Position numbers and translations under genes: made by a program
The notes under the pieces: model-generated
The model's input: the letters and a program-made list of their open reading frames with translations, nothing else
The model's database searches: none
What the model was told of the DNA's origin: nothing
NCBI RefSeq assembly: GCF_003955685.1
Contig: NZ_RXHJ01000004.1
Coordinates: forward strand, 122,501-186,500
Source of the DNA: Corynebacterium hylobatis
GTDB taxonomy: Bacteria; Actinomycetota; Actinomycetes; Mycobacteriales; Mycobacteriaceae
DNA length: 64,000 bases
Direction: 5' to 3'
Part shown: in pieces, positions 1 to 8,291 of the stretch
How positions within the stretch are numbered: position 1 is the first letter of the stretch
How the letters are laid out: every line of letters starts with the position of its first letter

Positions 1-248
1 AAGATGAAGTCGTAGTAACCGGTGTGGTTCATGGCCAGCAGCGCGCCGCCGGTGAGCGGGATGTTCTCCGCACCGAAGACAGTGACCCGGATGCCCTGGG
101 CCTTCAGCAGTGCCTTGAGCAGGCGGATGATGATGCCGTTGTAGACCGGCTCCCTCGCCTCCGTGGGGTGGTCGGGCACCTCCGGCAGACCGGCGGGCAC
201 ATAGAAGACCCCGGCGCGCTTCTCGAACTTCCGCTGTGCCGCCATCAT
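1..248 (-). CDS. 1-acyl-sn-glycerol-3-phosphate acyltransferase-like protein, C-terminus off the window
   Basis: N-terminal ~82 residues of a PlsC-type lysophospholipid acyltransferase, cut by the left window edge. Near the edge it reads NHTGYYDF, which contains the HX4D catalytic motif of the glycerolipid acyltransferase family; the family transfers an acyl chain to lysophosphatidic acid at the inner membrane. Two in-frame ATGs lie at 248 and 245; the first overlaps the serS stop codon (TAATGATG), so the gene is translationally coupled behind serS. The same pair (serS then an acyltransferase) is known in C. glutamicum. Substrate is inferred from the family only because the acceptor-binding part is missing. 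Confidence 0.72.
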   Translation of the reverse strand, partial: MMAAQRKFEKRAGVFYVPAGLPEVPDHPTEAREPVYNGIIIRLLKALLKAQGIRVTVFGAENIPLTGGALLAMNHTGYYDFI

Positions 249-1507
249 TATTTCCCGGGCTCGATGATGTCCTTGCCCACGAACGGGCGCAGGGCCTCCG
301 GCACTACGACGGAGCCGTCGGCCTGCTGGTGGTTCTCCAGGATGGCGACCAGCCAGCGGGTGGTGGCCAGGGTGCCGTTGAGGGTGGCGGCGGTCTGGGT
401 CTTGCCGTCGGCGTCGCGGTAGCGGGTGTTCAGGCGGCGGCCCTGGAAGGTGGTGCAGTTGGAGGTGGAGGTCAGCTCGCGCCAGGTGCCCTGGGTGGGG
501 ACCCACGCCTCGGTGTCGAATTTCCGGGCGGCGGAGGAACCGAGGTCGCCACCGGCGACGTCGATGATGCGGTAGGGCACCTCGACGGCGGCGAGCATGT
601 CGCGTTCCATGTTCAGCAGCGCCTGGTGCTGCTCCTGCGCCTCCTCGGGGCGGCAGTAGACGAACATCTCCAGCTTGTCGAACTGGTGGACGCGCAGGAT
701 GCCGCGGGTGTCCTTGCCGTAGGAGCCGGCCTCGCGGCGGAAGCAGGAGGACCAGCCGGTGTAGCGGACCGGGCCGTTGGACAGGTCGATGATCTCGTCC
801 TTGTGGTAGCCGGCCAGGGCGACCTCGGAGGTACCGACCAGGTAGAGGTCGTCGCGCTCGAGGTAGTAGATCTCGTCGGAGTGCTCGCCGAGGAAGCCGG
901 TGCCCTGCATGATCTCGGGGCGCACGAGCACCGGGGGGATCATCAGCTGGAAGCCTGCTTCGCGGGCCTTCTGGGCGGCGAGCATCATCATGCCCAGCTG
1001 CAGGAAGGCGCCGTCACCGGTGAGGTAGTAGAAGCGGGAGCCGCCGACCTTGGTGCCGCGCTCCATGTCGATCAGGCCGAGGCTGGTGCCCAGCTCGAGG
1101 TGGTCCTTCGGCTCGAAGTCGAATTTCGTGGGCTCGCCGACGTGCTCGAGAACGACGAAGTCCTCCTCGCCGCCGGCCGGGGCGCCCTCCACGATGTTGG
1201 AGATGCGGTACTGGAGTTCGGTGACCTTCTCCTCGGCGGCCTTCTGGGCCTCCTCGGCCTCCTTCACCTTGGCCTTGAGCTCGTTGGAGCCCTCCAGCAG
1301 GGCGGGGCGGTCCTCCGGGGCGGCCTGACCGATCTTCTTGCCGAAGCTCTTCTGTTCGCCGCGCAGGGTGTCCGCGGCCTGGATCGATGCGCGACGGGAC
1401 TCGTCGGCGGCGATCAGCTGGTCGACCAGCTCAGGGTCCTCCCCACGGTTGATCTGTGAGGCACGGACGACATCGGGGTTCTCGCGGAGGAATTTGAGAT
1501 CAATCAC
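248..1507 (-). CDS. serS: seryl-tRNA synthetase
   Basis: Class II aminoacyl-tRNA synthetase charging tRNA-Ser (and tRNA-Sec where present) with serine in the cytosol. The 419 residues match the usual length. Residues 1-~110 form the charged antiparallel coiled-coil arm that holds the tRNA long arm (start [14 protein letters not shown] is typical). The catalytic core follows with motif 2 around [17 protein letters not shown] and motif 3 near the C-terminus, where [16 protein letters not shown] is the signature ATP-binding arginine segment. ATG start at 1507. Its stop overlaps the start of the downstream acyltransferase. Divergently placed from the GntR regulator at 1626. Confidence 0.97.
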   Translation of the reverse strand: MIDLKFLRENPDVVRASQINRGEDPELVDQLIAADESRRASIQAADTLRGEQKSFGKKIGQAAPEDRPALLEGSNELKAKVKEAEEAQKAAEEKVTELQYRISNIVEGAPAGGEEDFVVLEHVGEPTKFDFEPKDHLELGTSLGLIDMERGTKVGGSRFYYLTGDGAFLQLGMMMLAAQKAREAGFQLMIPPVLVRPEIMQGTGFLGEHSDEIYYLERDDLYLVGTSEVALAGYHKDEIIDLSNGPVRYTGWSSCFRREAGSYGKDTRGILRVHQFDKLEMFVYCRPEEAQEQHQALLNMERDMLAAVEVPYRIIDVAGGDLGSSAARKFDTEAWVPTQGTWRELTSTSNCTTFQGRRLNTRYRDADGKTQTAATLNGTLATTRWLVAILENHQQADGSVVVPEALRPFVGKDIIEPGK

Positions 1508-1625
1508 GCATATGAGCCTACCGCGCGGCCCCGCGCTCCGTGCTGCTACCTGCGCACCTGTTCCCCGGCAGCGGGGAGAGCGCGATTCGTGAGACTGGTC
1601 ATAACCAGCGGTCTAGGATGGAACC

Positions 1626-2393
1626 ATGGCTGCAGCAACGCGGGGACCGCGTCATCTCCAGTTGCCCGCCCGGGAGATCATGGACGGGCCGACACCGAAA
1701 CACGCCCAGCTCCGCGCGATCCTCGAGGAACTGTGCGACACCCGGCTCCACCCCGGTGACCTCCTGCCCGGCGAACGCGTGCTGGAGGAGACCTACGGTG
1801 TCTCCCGTATCACCGTCCGCCGGGCGATCGGTGATCTCGTGGCCGCCGGCCGCCTGCGGCGGGCCCGGGGCAAGGGCACCTTCGTGGCCCCCAACCCGCT
1901 GGTCTCCCGCCTGCACCTGGCCTCCTTCAGCTCCGAGATGGCGGCCCAGAATGTCACGGCGAGCTCGAAGATCCTGCTCTCCGGGCGTTCCCCCGCCCCG
2001 GAGGAGGTGCGGCAGTTCTTCGGCGGCGGACCGGGTACCCCGCACACCCACCTGCGGCGCCTGCGCCTCGGGGACGGCGAGCCCTATTCCATCGATGATG
2101 CCTGGTACAACGCCGAACACGTGCCCGACCTGCTGGAGAACGACGTCTACAACTCCGTCTACACCATCCTCGACGAGAACTACCGTGTGCCCGTCACCGA
2201 GGCCGACCAGGTGGTCACCGCCGTCAATGCCGACGAGGAGATCGCCGTGCTTCTCGACGTCGCGCCCGGCACCGCCCTGCTCCGCATCGTGCGGCTCTCC
2301 TGTTCCGGGGAACTGCCCGTGGAGTGGTGCTCCTCGGTCTACCGCACCGACCGCTACCGGCTGAACGCCCGTGTCACGCGGACGGCGGAGTAG
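1626..2393 (+). CDS. farR: GntR/HutC-family transcriptional regulator, FarR-type
   Basis: 255-residue GntR-family regulator. The winged helix-turn-helix is at about residues 20-90 (GDLLPGERVLEETYGVSRITVRRAI region is the classic GntR recognition helix, followed by the RARGKGTFV wing). Residues ~100-245 form a UTRA/HutC effector-binding domain. Its position directly divergent from serS matches FarR of C. glutamicum, which is reported to bind promoters of amino-acid and related metabolic genes; the ortholog assignment rests on position and subfamily. ATG at 1626 is kept: it is the first in-frame start after the divergent promoter and precedes the DNA-binding domain by a short tail. Confidence 0.8.
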   Translation: MAAATRGPRHLQLPAREIMDGPTPKHAQLRAILEELCDTRLHPGDLLPGERVLEETYGVSRITVRRAIGDLVAAGRLRRARGKGTFVAPNPLVSRLHLASFSSEMAAQNVTASSKILLSGRSPAPEEVRQFFGGGPGTPHTHLRRLRLGDGEPYSIDDAWYNAEHVPDLLENDVYNSVYTILDENYRVPVTEADQVVTAVNADEEIAVLLDVAPGTALLRIVRLSCSGELPVEWCSSVYRTDRYRLNARVTRTAE

Positions 2394-2429
2394 ATTTTCC
2401 GCCGCGGGCAGGTGCACAATGGGAAGACT

Positions 2430-3455
2430 ATGACGACTCGTACCGCCCGCTCAGCGGCAGCCGTGCGCACCGGCCTGGTGGCCGCGCTGGCCGCCGCCGT
2501 CGCTGTCGGCTCCTACGGCTATTTCTCCACGGCCACGAACGGCGGTTCCACCACCGACGGTTCCACGGCGACGGGGTCGGCCGCGCCGGGCAATGGGGAG
2601 ACCTCCTCGGGGGTCGCCCCCTTCACCACCGCCGACGCTGGTTCCTGTCTGACCTGGGACATCGCAGCCGACGGCACAGTGAGCGGCTTCCAGCAGACTG
2701 ACTGCTCCGGGGAGCACCGCTTCGAGGTCTCCGCCCGGGAGAACCTGGCCACCTATCCCTCCTCCGAATTCGGCGGGAACGCCCCCATCCCCGACCTGAC
2801 CCGCCAGGCGCAGCTGCGCGAGGAGCTGTGCCTCAACCCGACCCTGCGCTACCTGGGCGGGCAGTTCGACCCGGTGGGCCGCTATTCCATCGCCCCGATC
2901 CTGCCGCCCGCCGAGGCCTGGGCCGCCGGTGACCGCACGATGCTGTGCGGCCTCCAGGCCACCGACATGGGCGGCATCCCGATGCTCACCGCCGGCGCCG
3001 CAGCCGATCAGGACCAGGCGGTGGTTGCCCAGCCGGGGACCTGCCTGTCCGTCGACGAGTCCCGTTCGCTGCGCACCGTCGACTGCGCCGAAGACCACAA
3101 CCTGGAGACCACCCTCGTCGTCGATCTGGCGCCCGTTTTCCCGGAGGGCGTCCCGAGTGTCGAGGACCAGGACAACCACCTGCGGGACGTGTGCACCGAC
3201 GCCGCCATCGACTATCTCGGCGAGGAGGAGAACCTCTACCAGTCCACCCTGCAGCCCTACTGGGGCACCCTGCAGGAGGCCTCCTGGGTGGGTGGTTCCC
3301 GTTCCGTGAACTGCTCCCTGGTCTTCGCAGACGAGGAGGGGGGTTTCGCCACCCTCAACGGCACCGCCCGCGACAGCCGGGACGGTTTCACCATCAACGG
3401 CCAGCCCCCGGCTGAGCAACCGGAACGTAACCCGCTGCGCGAAACCGCAGAATAG
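2430..3455 (+). CDS. secreted or membrane-anchored protein with two septum-formation-type domains
   Basis: About 341 residues. A basic N-terminus is followed by one hydrophobic segment (about residues 10-27), so it is membrane anchored or exported. The rest holds two related halves, each starting with a GxCL(S/T)-type segment followed by a CxEDH/CSGEH-type cysteine-histidine motif (DCSGEHRFEV and DCAEDHNLETT). This repeat is typical of the actinobacterial septum formation family (PF13845-like). I prefer ATG 2430 over an upstream in-frame GTG at 2412 because GGGAAG sits 4 nt before the ATG and nothing convincing precedes the GTG. It is followed after 18 nt by the zincin gene and probably cotranscribed with it. 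Molecular function is unknown. Confidence 0.75.
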   Translation: MTTRTARSAAAVRTGLVAALAAAVAVGSYGYFSTATNGGSTTDGSTATGSAAPGNGETSSGVAPFTTADAGSCLTWDIAADGTVSGFQQTDCSGEHRFEVSARENLATYPSSEFGGNAPIPDLTRQAQLREELCLNPTLRYLGGQFDPVGRYSIAPILPPAEAWAAGDRTMLCGLQATDMGGIPMLTAGAAADQDQAVVAQPGTCLSVDESRSLRTVDCAEDHNLETTLVVDLAPVFPEGVPSVEDQDNHLRDVCTDAAIDYLGEEENLYQSTLQPYWGTLQEASWVGGSRSVNCSLVFADEEGGFATLNGTARDSRDGFTINGQPPAEQPERNPLRETAE

Positions 3456-3473
3456 ACAGGAGAATGTAGCTTC

Positions 3474-3821
3474 GTGGTGGAAGTCAGTGACGAACGTTTC
3501 GACGAGATGGTCGACGACGCCCTCGACCGCATCCCCGAGGAATTCGCCCGCCGCATGACCAACGTCGTCGTCCTGGTGCGCGACTTCCACGAGGAGAGCC
3601 CGTGGACCCTCGGCCTCTACGAGGGGGTCGCGATGACCGACCGCACCTTCGACCACACCGGTTTTCTGCCGGACACCATCTCCATCTTCAAGGGTGCCCT
3701 CGAGTCCCACTGCCATACCGAGGAGCAGCTCGCTGAGGAGGTCATGGTGACCGTCTTCCACGAAGTGGGTCACTATTTCGGCATCGATGAGGAGACGCTG
3801 CACCGCCTCGGCTGGGGTTAG
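3474..3821 (+). CDS. metallopeptidase family protein (minimal zincin)
   Basis: 115-residue cytosolic protein of the minimal zincin family (DUF1025/TTHA0227-like). The zinc motif HEVGH is near residues 97-101, with an acidic cluster just after it (FGIDEE). The N-terminal segment FDEMVDDALDRIPEEF is typical of the family. GTG start at 3474 is supported by AGGAGA about 10 nt upstream; a second GTG follows immediately. It lies 18 nt downstream of the septum-domain gene. Family members have the protease fold and motif but their substrates are not known, so peptidase activity is an inference. Confidence 0.85.
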   Translation: MVEVSDERFDEMVDDALDRIPEEFARRMTNVVVLVRDFHEESPWTLGLYEGVAMTDRTFDHTGFLPDTISIFKGALESHCHTEEQLAEEVMVTVFHEVGHYFGIDEETLHRLGWG

Positions 3822-3911
3822 GTCTGATGCCCGGATGATTGAGTCCCGGGGGAACTTCAGGTGGTCACCGTGCTGCCGGCCAATGCCCGACGTCCGGTCT
3901 GCCCCTGGGCG

Positions 3912-4013
3912 TGGGCACCCGGAAATGTCACACGGGATGAAGACCTCACAGACAAGCGCCCTGCGGAAAACACCCGCCTCCCGCTGACCCCGTGTGACAG
4001 TTCCCGGCGCCCG
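3912..4013. repeat. long imperfect inverted repeat between convergent genes
   Basis: Arms 3912-3936 and 3989-4013 are inverted copies of one another with 21 of 25 positions matching; the inner 11 bp (TGTCACACGGG / CCCGTGTGACA) are perfect. The 52-nt interior contains no open frame of note. The spacing is long for a simple terminator. It may be a small decayed insertion element or an extended bidirectional terminator between the zincin and the phosphatase. The remaining bases of the 3822-4032 gap show no gene. Confidence 0.5.
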
Positions 4014-4032
4014 GCGTACCCAGGGAACCGGC

Positions 4033-4719
4033 TCAGATCTGATGATCGACGTCGGCCCAGCGCACCAGCTTCCACTGGCCGAAGGGGCGGTCCCCCGGTT
4101 CCAGGACGATGAAACGGCAGTTGCCCAGGTAGCCGGCGAAGGCGAAGTCCGGGTCCACCGCTGCCGCATGGGTGGCCATCGTGCGGATCGCCGCGCCATG
4201 GCTGACCATGAGGACGTCCCGGCTGGCGCCATCGGCCAGGTGGGCGAGCACCAGCTCCTCCATCACCGGCTGATAGCGGCCCATCAGCTCGAGGTAGGTC
4301 TCCCCGCCCGGAATCAGGGCGGAATCATCCCCGTCGAGCCAGCCGCGCAGGGCCGTGGCGTAGGAACGGTGGGAATCATCATCGGCCAGCATCTCATGTT
4401 CACCGGCGTAGATCTCGTGAATGCCGGGCAGGACATCAATGCGCATCGAGAACTCCTCCAGCCCGGCGCTCTGCTCGAAGGCATTCATCGCCAGCAGGGC
4501 GGTCTGCTGGGCACGCAACGCGACGGAGCTGATCACCGCGCCCAACCGACCGGCGGAGCCGTTGCCGGCGCCGCAGAACTCGACGAGTTCCTCACCGACG
4601 TTCCAGGCCTGGTTACGTCCGGTGTCGGTGAGTTCTGCACCCGGCGGGCGGGTGTCCAGCCTCCGGGCGACGTTGCTGTACGTCTGCCCGTGGCGCAGCA
4701 GGATGAGTCTTCCGGTCAT
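4033..4719 (-). CDS. histidine phosphatase (phosphoglycerate mutase-like) family protein
   Basis: 228 residues. The RHG signature LILLRHGQTYSN at residues 5-16 supplies the phosphohistidine, and the second histidine is in VSHGAAIRTMA near residue 180. The protein therefore belongs to the cofactor-dependent PGM/acid phosphatase superfamily. Most corynebacterial members are phosphatases rather than glycolytic mutases and nothing in the sequence names a substrate. ATG at 4719 begins 7 nt after the pheA stop, so it is the second gene of a pheA operon; an AAAGGA-like site lies upstream inside the pheA end. C. glutamicum has the same pair. Confidence 0.85.
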   Translation of the reverse strand: MTGRLILLRHGQTYSNVARRLDTRPPGAELTDTGRNQAWNVGEELVEFCGAGNGSAGRLGAVISSVALRAQQTALLAMNAFEQSAGLEEFSMRIDVLPGIHEIYAGEHEMLADDDSHRSYATALRGWLDGDDSALIPGGETYLELMGRYQPVMEELVLAHLADGASRDVLMVSHGAAIRTMATHAAAVDPDFAFAGYLGNCRFIVLEPGDRPFGQWKLVRWADVDHQI

Positions 4720-4726
4720 GGCGGTG

Positions 4727-5674
4727 TCAGAGATCCTTTCCTTCACGTACGGCGGCCACCCAGTCCGAGGCGCGCTGCAGGCGGTCGAGGTCGGCCTGCA
4801 GGGCATCCTCCCGGCCGTCGCGGCCCGGGGTGGGCCAGGAACCGAGGTAGGTGATGTCCTCGGCGCGCAGCCACAGGGCCCGCAGCGCCTCAGCGAGCGG
4901 GAGGTCGTCGATGTGGCCCACCAGGTCGGCATAGAAGTGGTAGGTGCCGAACTTCCGGCGCGTCGGCCGCGATTCGATGCGGCTGAGGTCCACCCCGCGC
5001 AGTGAGAACTCGGTGAGCGCACCGACGAGGGTGCCCGGTTCGTTGGGCAGGGTGAACACGACGGTGGTCTGGTCCGCACCGGTGCGCGGGGTGGGCACAC
5101 CGCGCGGGCCGACGACGACGAAGCGGGTCCGCGCACCGGCCATGTCGGCCACGCCCTTCTCCAGCACATCCAGGCCGAAGAGCACAGCGGCGCGATCGGG
5201 AGCGGCGGCGGCGTCGGCACGCCCCTCGGCGACGGCCTCGGCTGCCGCGGCGTTCGAGGAGGCGGGGACGAACCGGGCATCGGGGATGTTCGCGGCCAGC
5301 CACCTGCGCACCTGCTGGTGGGCGACGGGGTGGGTGGCGAAGGTCTTCACGTCCGACAGCTGCACACCGGGGCGCACCATGATGGAGAAGGCGATCTCGA
5401 TCTCCAGCTCGTGGTAGATCTGCACGCCACCGCCCTCGACCAGTGCGTCGAAAGTGGAGGTCACCGCGCCGTCCACGGAGTTCTCGATGGCCACGCAGGC
5501 GAACTGCGCGCGCCCCTCACGCACCGCATCGAGCGCCTCCCGCGGGGAGCTGACCGGCAGCTGCGTCACTTCCTCCGGACCGAAGGCCCCGGCAACCGCG
5601 AAGCGCAGCAGCGCAGCTTCGGTGAAGGTACCGGCGGGGCCGAGATAGGCGACGGTGACAGTGGGTTCAGTCAT
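4727..5674 (-). CDS. pheA: prephenate dehydratase
   Basis: 315-residue monofunctional prephenate dehydratase, which converts prephenate to phenylpyruvate in phenylalanine synthesis. The catalytic domain starts VAYLGPAGTFTEAA, and carries the THPVAHQQ motif and the ARTRFVVVG segment with the catalytic Thr-Arg-Phe. A C-terminal ACT domain (about residues 200-285) contains ESRP, the usual phenylalanine-binding loop for feedback inhibition. ATG at 5674 is the only start that gives the standard N-terminus. It is divergent from the amidase gene with only 34 nt between the starts, so both promoters must overlap. Confidence 0.96.
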   Translation of the reverse strand: MTEPTVTVAYLGPAGTFTEAALLRFAVAGAFGPEEVTQLPVSSPREALDAVREGRAQFACVAIENSVDGAVTSTFDALVEGGGVQIYHELEIEIAFSIMVRPGVQLSDVKTFATHPVAHQQVRRWLAANIPDARFVPASSNAAAAEAVAEGRADAAAAPDRAAVLFGLDVLEKGVADMAGARTRFVVVGPRGVPTPRTGADQTTVVFTLPNEPGTLVGALTEFSLRGVDLSRIESRPTRRKFGTYHFYADLVGHIDDLPLAEALRALWLRAEDITYLGSWPTPGRDGREDALQADLDRLQRASDWVAAVREGKDL

Positions 5675-5708
5675 GACTGCCAGCCTAGACAGTCGTATTC
5701 TGTAACGC

Positions 5709-6935
5709 ATGACCACTTCCCTGCGTGAACTCGCCGACCGCCTGCGCCGCGGTGAGGTGTCGGCGGTGGAGCAGGTCGAGGAACTGGCGCAGCGCCTCAC
5801 CGGACTCGGCGCGGACGGGCACGGTTTCTCCCATCTCGCGCTTGAGCAGGCCCACGAACGCGCGGAACGGGCCGACAAGGTGGCCACCGCGCAGCGCGGT
5901 CGGCTGCACGGGCTACTCATTCCCGTCAAGGACCTCTCGAATGTCCGCGGGATGCCCACCACCTTCGGCTCCGTCCACCGCACCCGCCATGCCGAGGCCT
6001 CCGACACCGTCACGCAGGCGCTTATCGACGCCGGTGCCATCATCCCCGGTAAGTCCGCCTCCGCCGAGCTCGGGCTCATGATCTACACCGAGCCCCCGGG
6101 GATGGCTGCCCCCGAGAACCCGCTGTGGCCGGGGCGCACCCCCGCCGGTTCCTCCGGTGGGGCCGCCGTGCTTGTCGCCCGCGGACTGCTGCCCGCCGCC
6201 CACGCCTCCGATGGTGGCGGTTCCATCCGGGTGCCGGCCGCCGCCTGTGGAGTCGTCGGTTTCAAGCCCACCGCCCCCCGGCTGGCGGCGCAGGGTTTCA
6301 TCACCCGCTCGCTTGCCGACACCGCCTTCCTCCACCGCCTCTCCCCCGCGCCGGGCCGCCGCCGCATCGGCGTGCTCACCCAGCCGCTGTTCACCGGCGC
6401 CTCCGTTGATGAGGTCCATCTGCGTGCCGTGGCGGAGGCCGCCGATGTGCTGCGGGAGGCCGGCCATGAGGTCGTCGAAGTTCACCCCTACCCGGGAGCG
6501 GAGGAGACCTTCGAGGCCTTCACCACGATCTTCACCTCCCGGCTGTCCGGGTTACCCGACCCCGCGGAAGGCCTGGTCGCCTGGCTGCGCGCTCACGGCC
6601 GCTCCCTGAGCCAAGACCGGATCGCCGCCGCAGAGAAACACGCCGACCACCTGGGCACCCACCTCGCCGAGTACTGGGGTGTGGACGCCCTGCTCACCCC
6701 GATGACCACCACCGATCCCCCACCCATCGGGTATTTCGCAGACATGCGCCCGGCAGAGAACTTCCTTGAGCAGACCCGCTGGTCGCCCTGGGGATCCCTG
6801 TTCAACATGACCGGCCGTGCCGCAGTATCCGTGCCCTGGGAGGTGCCCGGACGACAACCCGTCGGCGTGCACCTGGGTTCAGTCACGCTCAACGACGCTG
6901 CACTGCTCACCCTCGCCGGGGTACTGCACGAATGA
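5709..6935 (+). CDS. amidase signature family protein
   Basis: 408-residue amidase of the amidase signature family. The Ser-cisSer-Lys triad is visible: Lys in PVKDLSNVRG (about residue 75), the cis-Ser in the AGSSGG loop (about 150) and the nucleophile Ser in SDGGGSIRVPAA (about 174). The family hydrolyses carboxamides; the glutamine-rich GatA features are not obvious and there is no gatB or gatC nearby, so it is a stand-alone amidase. The sequence is somewhat short for the family (usual 450-500). Its stop overlaps the start of the CPBP gene (ATGA, 6932-6935), implying translational coupling. Confidence 0.88.
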   Translation: MTTSLRELADRLRRGEVSAVEQVEELAQRLTGLGADGHGFSHLALEQAHERAERADKVATAQRGRLHGLLIPVKDLSNVRGMPTTFGSVHRTRHAEASDTVTQALIDAGAIIPGKSASAELGLMIYTEPPGMAAPENPLWPGRTPAGSSGGAAVLVARGLLPAAHASDGGGSIRVPAAACGVVGFKPTAPRLAAQGFITRSLADTAFLHRLSPAPGRRRIGVLTQPLFTGASVDEVHLRAVAEAADVLREAGHEVVEVHPYPGAEETFEAFTTIFTSRLSGLPDPAEGLVAWLRAHGRSLSQDRIAAAEKHADHLGTHLAEYWGVDALLTPMTTTDPPPIGYFADMRPAENFLEQTRWSPWGSLFNMTGRAAVSVPWEVPGRQPVGVHLGSVTLNDAALLTLAGVLHE

Positions 6936-7663
6936 CCCACCTGACTCGGCGCCTGCGTACCGAGATCCTGCTGGTCATCGCCGTCACCTTCGGCATCTCC
7001 GGGATCCGGGCCCTGCTGCGGCTCACCGACGCCCTTCTCGACTCACGCCCCCTCGAGGAGCAGCAGGTCACCCTCAACCAGACGCTCTCCCAGAGTCCCT
7101 GGATCGACCTCGGCCTGCAGCTCGCCTCCGCCGCGACACTCTTCGCCTACGGGGCCCTGGCCGTCTTCCTGCTGGCGGGGGATGCCCGACTTCGCCGACC
7201 GGGCCTGCGCGATCTCGGATGGGGTGCGGGGCTGGCCGCGATCATCGGCATACCGGGCCTGGTGTTCTATGCCGCGGCCGTCCACCTTGGCCTGTCGCGG
7301 GAGGTCATCCCGACCACGCTGGAACACCCCTGGACCGAGATCCCGGTCCTGCTGCTCTGGTCGCTGGCCAATGCCTTCGGCGAGGAAGTTGTCGTGGTGA
7401 TGTACCTGCTCACCCGCCTGCGGCAGCTGGGCTGGGGACTACCTGCCGCCCTGGCCGCCTCCAGCGTGCTGCGCGGCAGCTACCACCTCTACCAGGGGGT
7501 CTCCGCCGGCTTCGGCAACATCCTCATGGGACTGCTCTACGGCTGGTTCTACTGGCGGACCGGACGGATCTGGCCGTTGGTCATCGCCCACTTCATCATC
7601 GACGCCGTGGCGTTTGTGGGCTACACCGCGATCGGTGGAGACCTGAGTTGGCTGGGGCTTTAA
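6932..7663 (+). CDS. CPBP family intramembrane glutamic endopeptidase
   Basis: 243-residue polytopic membrane protein with about six to seven hydrophobic segments. The CPBP (Abi) motifs are present: the EE pair in AFGEEVVVVMYLLTRL (about residues 150-165), then the SSVLRGSYHLYQG histidine segment and the late GLLYGWFYWRTGRIWPLVIAHFIID motif with the second conserved histidine. Related proteins are Rce1-like glutamyl proteases, some of which give bacteriocin immunity; here the substrate is unknown. It overlaps the amidase by 4 nt and ends the first core block. Confidence 0.87.
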   Translation: MTHLTRRLRTEILLVIAVTFGISGIRALLRLTDALLDSRPLEEQQVTLNQTLSQSPWIDLGLQLASAATLFAYGALAVFLLAGDARLRRPGLRDLGWGAGLAAIIGIPGLVFYAAAVHLGLSREVIPTTLEHPWTEIPVLLLWSLANAFGEEVVVVMYLLTRLRQLGWGLPAALAASSVLRGSYHLYQGVSAGFGNILMGLLYGWFYWRTGRIWPLVIAHFIIDAVAFVGYTAIGGDLSWLGL

Positions 7664-8291
7664 AGGCCGGAGAATAACGCGCTGAGACACCTCTCCATTG
7701 CTTCTCCAATTAACAATTGATTGCCGCCTCAAGTAATTGAATGAGCGCCAGGAAAGTCAAACGATTCGCAGCGCCGTCAATGGCTGCCGTCGCCGACAAG
7801 GCCCTGGGAAATCGCCGGCCAATTAGCCTTCCGCCGCCCCGCAGGGCAAATGTTCTCCCACAATGCCCAGCCAATTGTTTCTTCCGCAATTAACAGATTT
7901 TTATAATAGCCAACCATGCCAGTTTGTTAATTAATGCTGAGTGAATTGTCATAAAAACTCAGCTTACCTGCGCATTCCGGCCACTTCGACGAATGCAATC
8001 GGTTCCGCGCAGGAGGCCCTGATCGACAGTCCCCACCCCCTTCCACTACCCCCCCCCACAAACCATTGAACACACAGCATTCTCACAGCTCAGAACAATG
8101 TTGACTATTTAAATCGGCTTTAGAGAAGTGCCTGCGGTTAAACTCAATTTTTACTTTTTGTGAACATTGTTACCATCCGTTCTTGCTTGTCAAAAGCATA
8201 AATACTGTTTGGCTGGACCACCGCAAGCTGATGAACTGACCGCTGATGCGATCAACGTGGCCCACATGCCTCCCCCACCTTTTGAGGAAAA
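7664..8291 (+). promoter_or_regulatory. AT-rich 628-nt leader upstream of the pilus operon
   Basis: No credible gene lies here. The stretch is clearly AT-richer than its surroundings. It contains a perfect TATAAT at 7902-7907, a 7-bp hairpin (GCTGAGT 7936-7942 with ACTCAGC 7957-7963), a C9 tract at 8049-8057, TTGACT at 8101-8106 and TAAACT at 8139-8144. No -35/-10 pair has normal spacing, so I do not assign a promoter. GAGGAAAA just before 8292 is the pilin ribosome binding site. The AT bias makes it a plausible Lsr2 target; an lsr2 gene is at 45152. Confidence 0.55.
8049..8057 (+). repeat. poly-C tract (C9) upstream of the pilin operon
   Basis: Nine consecutive C residues about 235 nt upstream of the major pilin start, following other short C runs. 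Homopolymers of this length can slip during replication and are used by several bacteria to phase-vary surface structures. Nothing here proves variation. Confidence 0.7.

Noticed and set aside
236..1459. Long plus-strand frame opposite serS
   Set aside because: Antisense shadow of the clearly conserved seryl-tRNA synthetase gene; the translation is low-complexity Gly/Val/Leu/Ala typical of high-GC shadows.
2451..4232. 593-codon minus-strand frame
   Set aside because: Spans three better-supported features and an intergenic region; composition is a GC shadow.
8159..8174. Possible GlxR (CRP-like) site before the pilin
   Set aside because: TGTGAACATTGTTACC matches only the left half of TGTGA-N6-TCACA; too weak.
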